Assembly (NCBI GenBank): GCA_024636855.1
Contig: JAGXGG010000057.1
Span: forward strand, 1 to 35,401
DNA length: 35,401 nt
Origin: Ignavibacteriota bacterium
GTDB taxonomy: Bacteria; Bacteroidota; Ignavibacteria; Kapaibacteriales; UBA2268
Direction: 5' to 3'
Shown one piece after another: positions 29,689 through 35,401 of this stretch. The position numbers and the translations under genes are program-made. Numbering within the stretch: the stretch's first letter is position 1; every line of letters begins with the position of its first letter. Below the pieces are notes generated by a model that was not told the DNA's origin, searched no databases, and saw nothing but the letters and a program-made list of their open reading frames with translations.

Positions 29689-29864
29689 GGAAAATGTGGA
29701 AAATGTTTTTGGGGGGTCTTTTGTTCTATTTTTTAAGAATGTTAGCTTTTTTGATTCTTATAATGTTTTATAGTTTAAGGAATAACATTTTTTGGAATTT
29801 CTTATTTAATTATTTATTTTTAGGATTAATAGATTGATTTATTCAAATTTCAATTTGGGGAATT

Positions 29865-30329
29865 TTGAAAAAGCTTAGAGTATATATTGATACTTCTGTA
29901 TTTGGTGGTGTCTTTGATGATGAATTTGAAGAACATACTTTACCACTTTTTGAAAAATTTAGTAAAGGTGATTTTACTATATTATTCTCAACAATAACAA
30001 GAAAAGAACTTGAAAATGCTCCCAGTAAAGTAAGGGAATTTGTAAGCCTTTTAAATTCTAGAAATATAGAGCCAATAAACGAAACTTTAGAAGCAGTATC
30101 ACTTTCTACAGAATATCTGAAAGAGAATGTTGTTGGTAAAACAAGTTATTTGGACTGTTTACATATTGCACTTGCAACAATTAATAAAGCAGATTTGTTA
30201 TTAAGTTGGAACTTTAAACATATAGTCAATATAAAACGTATATATGGATACAACTCGGTTAATATCAAGAATGGGTATCAACAGTTAGAAATTCGTTCAC
30301 CAAGGGAATTTAATGATTATGAAAACTAA
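29865..30329 (+). CDS. PIN-domain (VapC-like) toxin
   Basis: A 154-residue PIN-domain ribonuclease of the type II toxin class, predicted to cleave RNA when free of antitoxin. Acidic metal-binding positions are visible: Asp9 (YIDTSVFGG), Glu48 (TRKELENAP), Asp97 (SYLDCLHIALAT), and the closing LLSWNFKHIVNI (112-123) typical of one VapC-like subgroup. The only possible start is TTG at 29865, because the reading frame holds no internal Met; a GGGG stretch lies about six bases before it. The stop overlaps the next small gene, read here as its antitoxin. Confidence 0.8.
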   Translation: MKKLRVYIDTSVFGGVFDDEFEEHTLPLFEKFSKGDFTILFSTITRKELENAPSKVREFVSLLNSRNIEPINETLEAVSLSTEYLKENVVGKTSYLDCLHIALATINKADLLLSWNFKHIVNIKRIYGYNSVNIKNGYQQLEIRSPREFNDYEN

Positions 30330-30477
30330 GAAGAAATTTGACGCAGTTAAATATATGCGTGAACAAAGAGAAGATTTAGGCAAAATACTTTCTGGTATGA
30401 CCGATAAGGAAGTTGTAGAGTACTTTGCTAAAATTAGAAAGGAAAAAGTAATGAAACCTGAGAAGAATAAAGTCTAA
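30319..30477 (+). CDS. Small antitoxin-like protein downstream of PIN toxin
   Basis: A 52-residue basic and acidic protein (54 if ATG 30313 is used) beginning MKTKKKFDAVKYMREQRE and containing LSGMTDKEVVEYFAKIRKE. The 'KKFDAVKxMRExRE' opening is one I associate with small antitoxins paired with PIN toxins. Its start overlaps the toxin stop, so the two are translationally coupled, with toxin first. A weak hairpin (AGAAGAAT 30461-30468 with ATTCTTCT 30477-30484) spans its end and may terminate the transcript. Pair assignment is inference from overlap, size and motif. Confidence 0.65.
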   Translation: MKTKKKFDAVKYMREQREDLGKILSGMTDKEVVEYFAKIRKEKVMKPEKNKV

Positions 30478-30496
30478 TTCTTCTTCTTTAGTCACA

Positions 30497-30712
30497 TCAC
30501 TCCTTGATAAATTGTTTGGTTACTACTTTATTACCAATCTCTAAACGAATGAAATAGATACTTGGAGGTAGGTCAGATATATTGTACTCTTTCTGATAAT
30601 CAGCTGTATTCATAAGACCTTCTTCAATCAATCCTACTTCATTACCTAGTAAATCAACTATACTCAATCTAGTATATTCGAATCCATTCGAGTTCAGATT
30701 TATATTTAATCT
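30497..30712 (-). repeat. Inverted repeat copy B encoding T9SS sorting domain
   Basis: Reverse-complement partner of 20793-21008, ungapped over 216 bases and near 92 percent identical by hand count. The two copies lie about 9.5 kb apart in opposite orientation, with their stop codons facing each other. Confidence 0.85.
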
Positions 30713-31822
30713 GTTTGAAGCTGGATTGGGGGTGATATCTAATGTAATTTTATTTTCCTCTTGATCTTCAACTGAAGTAGTCCCTATATGGCTAGGAAAT
30801 AGAATTAACCAGCTTCCAATATTGGTAACTAGTAATTCATTGTTATCAGAAAATGACGAGTTTTGAAAGCTTCCCTTTGTATATTCATGTATTAAAGTAT
30901 TACTCTTTACATCAAAAATTTTTAGAAATGTAGTATGTTGATTAGTTACAACTAGTTTACTATCATCCTTACTGAGGTCAATATTTGTAGCTGGTACATA
31001 ATTAGCTTCATCAAATATAATCTTGCTATAGAACCTGTGTTCTATTATATCATAGAAATTAATCTCCCCACCTCTATGATTCCAAGCTATTTTTGACCTA
31101 TCATTCATTACCTGTATTTTGTTGAATCCACCATATTGCTCATTAGTATTAGTAAATGAATATACAGAGTCAACTAACATTTTTGTTTCTCTATTATAAA
31201 AATGTACATAGTAATGTTGTTCATTTTCTAAAGGATGTGGCTTCTGGAAAATGTCATTTGCATCATCTATAATTACATATATTAGTTCATCATTAATACC
31301 TGCATAACCATATTCATGAATCGTTTTTTTCCACTTGTAAGTTTTTCTTTTAAATGAATATTCAAAGTAGATGCTATCAACTAATTGTTTGTTATTTATA
31401 TCCCAAAAATAGATTGTATTAGAATCCTGATCTAGCTTTGCCATAAACTCATTTTTAGATTTGGCTGTTTTTATTCTATCTATTCTAGTAGGCATTTTTT
31501 CAAACCCTTCTATTACCTCTCTCGTCTGCCAATTCAACAATTTGGGTGTACTGTCATGAGCGAATACTAAGAACTGTTCGTTAAAGTTGTAATCTCCTAC
31601 AGTCTCTATAGGCACAGAAAATTCCTCCACTCCCTGCTGTACTTCCCAAAACTCTATAGAATTAGTCCATGCGATAACATACTTGTCATCAGGTGTAAAG
31701 TCAACGTCCTGAGCACCAGCACTCATTGTCCTATACCAAAGTGTATCTATTTCCGCTGCAGTCAATGAAGCAGTAGTTAATACTATAATTATAAAGAGTA
31801 ATACTAGTTTTTTCATGGTCAT
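30497..31822 (-). CDS. T9SS-sorted beta-propeller-like protein (paralogue B)
   Basis: A 441-residue secreted protein, paralogue of 19680-21008. The N-terminal signal peptide (MTMKKLVLLFIIIVLTTASL) is followed by AEIDTLWYR and propeller-like strands (VIAWTNSIEFWEV, IYFWDINNK, FLKIFDVKS), then a T9SS sorting domain (LDITPNPASNRLNINL ... VTKQFIKE). About residues 40-100 and the last 80 residues are strongly conserved between the paralogues, while the middle is diverged. Leftward orientation, opposite to paralogue A. Function unknown; expected to be exported through SprA. Confidence 0.8.
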   Translation of the reverse strand: MTMKKLVLLFIIIVLTTASLTAAEIDTLWYRTMSAGAQDVDFTPDDKYVIAWTNSIEFWEVQQGVEEFSVPIETVGDYNFNEQFLVFAHDSTPKLLNWQTREVIEGFEKMPTRIDRIKTAKSKNEFMAKLDQDSNTIYFWDINNKQLVDSIYFEYSFKRKTYKWKKTIHEYGYAGINDELIYVIIDDANDIFQKPHPLENEQHYYVHFYNRETKMLVDSVYSFTNTNEQYGGFNKIQVMNDRSKIAWNHRGGEINFYDIIEHRFYSKIIFDEANYVPATNIDLSKDDSKLVVTNQHTTFLKIFDVKSNTLIHEYTKGSFQNSSFSDNNELLVTNIGSWLILFPSHIGTTSVEDQEENKITLDITPNPASNRLNINLNSNGFEYTRLSIVDLLGNEVGLIEEGLMNTADYQKEYNISDLPPSIYFIRLEIGNKVVTKQFIKE

Positions 31823-32176
31823 TTTCTCAAATAGAAGTTTTCTTACCCTGAAAAGTAACTAATTATCTATAAAAAACAATGAATATTTCTTTAATCTAGG
31901 ATATATTCGGGCAATAGATATCCCTTTATTAACAATAATTCATCGTCTGTTTGTGGCTTTTTTTAACACAATTTCACAAATGTGCATAATATTATGCTAT
32001 TATTTATCCACATTATTAGGGGTTTACAGTTGTGGATAATATTTTAGCGTTGTAAGTAACTGTATGAATCTAAATGTTTTTTAATTAGTTTATGAATTCT
32101 AATTAAATATTTTAAATTTATTTGGCACTTACTTTGCAGAACAAACGATAGTCAAGTAAAATATCAGGATGATACG
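31823..32176. other. Candidate replication origin (oriC) in a 354-base gap
   Basis: The longest gene-free stretch in the window. DnaA boxes: perfect TTATCCACA at 32004-32012 (plus), perfect TGTGGATAA at 32031-32039 (minus), TGTGCATAA at 31981-31989 (minus, fits TTWTNCACA) and the 8-of-9 match TTTAACACA at 31962-31970. A 14-base palindrome GCATAATATTATGC lies at 31984-31997. An AT-rich segment (about 32075-32122) could be the unwinding element. Genes to the left run leftward and genes to the right run rightward, and the rpmH-rnpA-yidD-yidC cluster is 2.4 kb away. dnaA is absent from the window, so this remains a strong candidate, not a proof. Confidence 0.65.
32123..32138 (+). promoter_or_regulatory. 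Sigma-54 promoter of the flagellar operon
   Basis: TGGCAC, five bases, TTGCA (32123-32128 and 32134-32138) matches the -24/-12 elements of RpoN promoters exactly, including the invariant GG and GC. Initiation would fall near 32149, 28 bases before the flgB ATG. It implies control by an activator of the NtrC/FlrC type. Confidence 0.8.
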
Positions 32177-32599
32177 ATGCTAGTAAAGGATTATCTATTT
32201 AGTAAAAAGCTTCCATTGTTGACAAAGGCCTTGGATTCCTATGCACTTAGACAGCAAACTACTGCTAAGAACATAGCTAACGCCGACACTCCGAACTATA
32301 GACCCGAGAGGGTGAGGTTCGAAGAGTTGTTTCACAATGAGCAAGTAGTACTCAAAGGTGTGGAGACCAAATCGGGTCATATTCCATTGGGTAAAGTGAA
32401 TTCTGGTGTGCCAGTGGGGGAAAAGGAATACCGAGATATTCCTGAAGCTGAAGTTTTCTTCAGTGGAGAGAACCATGTCAATTTGGACAAGGAGATGGCA
32501 GAATCTGCGGAAAATCAAATAAGATTTAGATTAGTATCCAAGATGGTCAATAAGTACTTCTCTGGGATATCTAATTCAATTAAAGGAACTAATTCATAA
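32177..32599 (+). CDS. flgB: Flagellar basal-body rod protein FlgB
   Basis: A 140-residue proximal rod protein of the flagellar basal body, exported by the flagellar type III apparatus. The conserved rod motif KNIANADTPNY (31-41) lies in the N-terminal helix that packs in the rod, preceded by SYALRQQTTA; the C-terminal helix NQIRFRLVSKMVNKYFSGISNSI pairs with it. The length is normal. First gene of the operon, behind a sigma-54 promoter, with a GGATGA ribosome site. Confidence 0.95.
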   Translation: MLVKDYLFSKKLPLLTKALDSYALRQQTTAKNIANADTPNYRPERVRFEELFHNEQVVLKGVETKSGHIPLGKVNSGVPVGEKEYRDIPEAEVFFSGENHVNLDKEMAESAENQIRFRLVSKMVNKYFSGISNSIKGTNS

Positions 32600-32608
32600 T
32601 AGAAGATT

Positions 32609-33094
32609 ATGGCTGAGAATATATTTTCAAGTTTTAATATTAGCGGACAAGGCATGAGCGTTCAGCGATTGCGTCTATCCGCTGTGGCTAGAAACATAGC
32701 AAATGCTAATACTACCAAAGCTGATGACGGTATGCCGTACAAGCGCGAAGTAGTAGTAGTGCGTGATATAAAAGATAGTCCATTCGAAAAGAGCATGAAT
32801 GCTACTTTACAATTGGACAAAACTAATGCTGGTCATTCGGGTTCAGCTATGAATAATGGTATGGAAGGTGACGACGATGTGCTAAGAGCAAGAACTGTGA
32901 AAGACAATTCGGCTCCTCGAATGGTGTTTGACCCTAATCATCCGGATGCAAATCCCGATGGTTACGTTCAGATGCCAGATGTAAATATTGTTACTGAAAT
33001 GGTAGAGATGATTTCTGCACAGAGAGCTTTCCAAGCGAACGCTCAAGTAGTAGATGCAGCTAAGAATCTTGCCCGATATTCTTTGGAAATATAA
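32609..33094 (+). CDS. flgC: Flagellar basal-body rod protein FlgC
   Basis: A 161-residue rod protein acting with FlgB. The N-terminal motif SAVARNIANANTTK (24-37) and the C-terminal PDVNIVTEMVEMISAQRAFQ and VVDAAKNLARYSLEI are the FlgC signatures. The central insert (about 60-105) is somewhat long and Asn/Asp-rich, but within the family range. It lies nine bases after flgB. Confidence 0.95.
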   Translation: MAENIFSSFNISGQGMSVQRLRLSAVARNIANANTTKADDGMPYKREVVVVRDIKDSPFEKSMNATLQLDKTNAGHSGSAMNNGMEGDDDVLRARTVKDNSAPRMVFDPNHPDANPDGYVQMPDVNIVTEMVEMISAQRAFQANAQVVDAAKNLARYSLEI

Positions 33095-33105
33095 CACGGT
33101 AATTT

Positions 33106-33402
33106 ATGAGATTAAATGCAACCGAAAGCCAGATAACAAGAATATATAATAACGACTCAGAAGGTATAGCCTCTAAGAGTAGGGTTAATCAGACCCAATC
33201 TCCGCAGAAACAAAAGCTAGCTGAGTTCAACGATAAGGTAAGTCAACCCGATACTATACTTTCGGACAATGAGAAGAATTTCTTTAAGAAAATGTTCCCT
33301 GAAAGTTCAGCATCGCTTGATAGACACGTAGTCTTCAACAGAAACGGTAGAGTTCAGAGCAAAGTATTTGCTCTTGGTACTATGTTAGACGCAAAAGTTT
33401 AG
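33106..33402 (+). CDS. Unknown 98-residue protein of the flagellar operon
   Basis: A small soluble protein between flgC and fliE, 11 bases after flgC and so in the operon. The first 45 residues are polar and low in structure (Gln, Ser, Asn, Lys); residues 50-66 read TILSDNEKNFFKKMFPE, a probable helix with a 'hS..E+.FF..hFP' pattern, and the tail VFNRNGRVQSKVFALGTMLDAKV looks like a short beta-hairpin. No signal peptide or membrane segment. I do not recognise the family; a rod- or export-related chaperone or regulator role would be inference from position. Confidence 0.7.
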   Translation: MRLNATESQITRIYNNDSEGIASKSRVNQTQSPQKQKLAEFNDKVSQPDTILSDNEKNFFKKMFPESSASLDRHVVFNRNGRVQSKVFALGTMLDAKV

Positions 33403-33454
33403 AAAAAGTATAAATAGTCAGGATGACTATTCATAAATTACACGGAAGTACATT

Positions 33455-33766
33455 ATGTTACCTATAGAACCGGCAGCGGGGCGAATATCAGCATTAGTTG
33501 ATTCGCAAAATCAATCCAATACTATCAAAGCTGGTAGTAAAAGCGACGTAAAATTTGCTGACACTCTTAGTGAGCTAGTTAGCGATGTCAATACACTCCA
33601 AATAGAATCAAAAGAAAAATCAAACGCATTTATCAAAGGTGAACCCGTTGATATACACGATGTTATGATTAGTGCCGAAAAGGCAAAAACAAGTTTCGAA
33701 TTGCTCATGGAACTCCGTAACAAGGCAATCGAGCTGTACAAAGAAGTAAATAGAATGCAGGTCTAA
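33455..33766 (+). CDS. fliE: Flagellar hook-basal body protein FliE
   Basis: A 103-residue protein that joins the MS ring (FliF) to the rod. The conserved part is residues 30-103: VKFADTLSELVSDVNTLQIES, FIKGEPVDIHDVMISAEKA and the C-terminal FELLMELRNKAIELYKEVNRMQV, all hallmark FliE segments. The N-terminus is slightly extended. A 52-base gap separates it from the unknown small gene; fliF begins 18 bases after it. Confidence 0.95.
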   Translation: MLPIEPAAGRISALVDSQNQSNTIKAGSKSDVKFADTLSELVSDVNTLQIESKEKSNAFIKGEPVDIHDVMISAEKAKTSFELLMELRNKAIELYKEVNRMQV

Positions 33767-33784
33767 TCTAGATAGGGTAATAAT

Positions 33785-35401
33785 ATGGCTGATAATCAAT
33801 TAGAAAAAAAGAAGAATAATAATAATGCTCTTGGTCAATTCCAACAGTTTTCATCTGGACTAAATTCAGGCCAGAAAGCTGGTATTATAGGTGCAATAGC
33901 AGTAGTCCTAGTTGTGATAGTTATGATCATTTCATCAGCTTCATCTGGTAATATGAAAACCCTATACAAAGGTTTGAGTGATACTGATGCTGCCGGTGTA
34001 GTGGAGTATCTGACTGAGAACGGCATAGATTATGAGATAAGCCCAACGGGTAATATTATAAAAGTAGAAGCAGATAAAGTAAACGAAGCTAGAATGGCTT
34101 TGGCTACTAAGGGGATACCTGGTGAAGGTGGAGTCGGATACGAGATATTCGACGAGACTAATTTGGGAATGTCCGAATTTGTTCAGAAAATCAACTATAG
34201 AAGAGCATTGGAAGGTGAGCTATCACGTACTATTAACTCATTCGATGAAGTAGAAAAATCGAGAGTGCATATAGTAATACCTGAAACAGCTCTTTTCACT
34301 AAAGATCAAAAGTCACCTACTGCTTCAGTAACTGTCCATCTTAATAATAGCCGAAGATTGCCACAAAGTAGTGTAATTGGTATCCAAAGTTTGGTAGCCA
34401 ATAGTATAGAAGGAATGGAGTCAGACCACGTAAAAGTGACTGACCATAGAGGAAGATTACTATCCGAAGATATAGTAGATGTGAACTCAGCTGCTGGTGT
34501 TACCGAAGCTCAACACAATCAACAAAAAAGTGTAGAGTCATACCTCCAAGCAAAAGTAGAAGACCTGATGGCAGGTGCTTTGGGTGAGGGTAATGCGAAA
34601 GTAAAAGTAAACGCAGAATTAGACTTCACTAGAATAGAGAAAACATTAACTTCATTTGACCCAGAAAGCCAAGTGGCTAGAAGTGAACAATCAATTAATA
34701 ATGAGAGTCAAACTACAGATTCTCTAAGTTTCCCTTATGTGAATATGGCGAAAAACTCAGGCAATAGTCTTACTAATTATGAAATATCAAACAGCGTAGA
34801 GCATATAATACAAGAAGTTGGCGCTATCAAAAAGCTATCAATAGCAGCTATGATAAATGGAACAACTTCGCTGATAGACAATAATGGTGTTAAGGAAGTT
34901 AAGTACAGCCCTCGCTCTGAGGAAGATATGCAGAAGTTTGAGGAAATAGTAAGAAACGCTGTAGGATACGACCCAACGAGAAATGACCAAATATCAGTTA
35001 TCAATGTTCCATTCGAACATACATTGACAATAGACCAATTTGACCTAAATGAACCAGTAGAATGGTACGATGATCCTGCAAATAAGAAAATAATTCTTAT
35101 ATTAGTAGGATTAGCATTAGTAGGTATATTAATGTATTTGCTAGTCCGTTCTCCTTTCGTGAAAGAGAAAATGAAAGTAGCATTATCGTTACCGACTGAT
35201 GCTTCTCTTAGCGAGAGTTTAGCAGGTGGCAAACAGTCACTAGATGAGTTAGATTTGGATGATGAGATGATGTTTATGCCATCTGATGTACCAGACCAAA
35301 TGCTACTCAATGGTGAGAAACAAGCCAAGCTACAAGGGCGTAATTTGAAATTGGAGCTAGAAGAAGCAATGAATAGTATGGGTACAGATAGAGGTCAGAA
35401 T
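33785..35401 (+). CDS. fliF: Flagellar M-ring protein FliF (3' end cut by window)
   Basis: The frame opens at ATG 33785 and is still open at the right edge, giving 539 residues so far of a protein usually about 540-570 long. FliF builds the MS ring in the inner membrane. Features: N-terminal transmembrane helix (about 34-53), ring-building motif region (TLYKGLSDTDAAGVVEYL, then YRRALEGELSRTINSFDEVEKSRVHIVIPE), Asn/Gln-rich hydrophilic loop, second transmembrane helix (about 434-453), and an acidic C-terminal cytoplasmic tail starting near 460, where FliG binds. Operon partners are flgB, flgC and fliE. Confidence 0.95.
   Translation, partial: MADNQLEKKKNNNNALGQFQQFSSGLNSGQKAGIIGAIAVVLVVIVMIISSASSGNMKTLYKGLSDTDAAGVVEYLTENGIDYEISPTGNIIKVEADKVNEARMALATKGIPGEGGVGYEIFDETNLGMSEFVQKINYRRALEGELSRTINSFDEVEKSRVHIVIPETALFTKDQKSPTASVTVHLNNSRRLPQSSVIGIQSLVANSIEGMESDHVKVTDHRGRLLSEDIVDVNSAAGVTEAQHNQQKSVESYLQAKVEDLMAGALGEGNAKVKVNAELDFTRIEKTLTSFDPESQVARSEQSINNESQTTDSLSFPYVNMAKNSGNSLTNYEISNSVEHIIQEVGAIKKLSIAAMINGTTSLIDNNGVKEVKYSPRSEEDMQKFEEIVRNAVGYDPTRNDQISVINVPFEHTLTIDQFDLNEPVEWYDDPANKKIILILVGLALVGILMYLLVRSPFVKEKMKVALSLPTDASLSESLAGGKQSLDELDLDDEMMFMPSDVPDQMLLNGEKQAKLQGRNLKLELEEAMNSMGTDRGQN

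Noticed and set aside
29685-29864. Second origin candidate between rpmH and the PIN gene
   Set aside because: AT-rich but with only one DnaA-box match, which is far weaker than the cluster at 31.96-32.04 kb.

Overview
The window reads as chromosomal DNA of a low-GC member of the FCB group (Bacteroidota/Ignavibacteria/Kapabacteria side). Three things point there: a full-length type IX secretion (T9SS) translocon gene, sprA, with three proteins carrying T9SS-type C-terminal sorting domains; several promoters of the Bacteroidota type (TTTG, about 20 bases, TAnnTTTG); and a genuine flagellar basal-body operon behind a sigma-54 promoter. Classical Bacteroidetes lack flagella, so a flagellated, T9SS-positive lineage such as Ignavibacteria/Kapabacteria or a Balneola/Rhodothermus relative fits best. 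This placement is inference; there is no rRNA gene in the window.

Layout. 1-4.5 kb is accessory: a lipocalin-like lipoprotein, a TetR regulator with a SRPBCC protein, a DUF2254 membrane protein, a small membrane protein and a HEPN (Swt1-like) protein. 4.5-6.9 kb holds the TCA genes malate dehydrogenase and a mitochondrial-type citrate synthase, each with its own terminator. A LamG lipoprotein and the 6.8-kb sprA follow on the minus strand. 15.3-21.0 kb on the plus strand carries a Dps ferritin, a TauE/SafE-type permease, the SppA membrane protease, a lipoprotein and a T9SS-sorted protein. 21.0-26.8 kb (minus) is a probable operon of a DUF4397 lipoprotein, a T9SS-sorted subtilisin and a YjbQ-family enzyme. 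26.9-29.6 kb (minus) is the conserved cluster rpmH-rnpA-yidD-yidC; rpmH is a short gene recovered directly from the sequence. 29.9-30.5 kb is a PIN toxin with a small downstream gene that looks like its antitoxin. 30.5-31.8 kb is a paralogue of the T9SS-sorted protein at 19.7 kb.

The 354-base gap at 31.8-32.2 kb is the most informative non-coding stretch. It holds two perfect, oppositely oriented DnaA boxes, a third consensus box and an AT-rich flank, between leftward genes and rightward genes, so it is a good candidate for the replication origin although dnaA is not in the window. Next to it lies a textbook sigma-54 promoter that opens flgB-flgC-(unknown 98 aa)-fliE-fliF; fliF runs off the right edge in frame.

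Functionally, the window combines envelope biogenesis (YidC/YidD, SppA), T9SS export (SprA) with some of its cargo, motility, central carbon metabolism and a few stress or conflict genes (Dps, HEPN, PIN). No CRISPR array, insertion sequence, tRNA or rRNA was seen.
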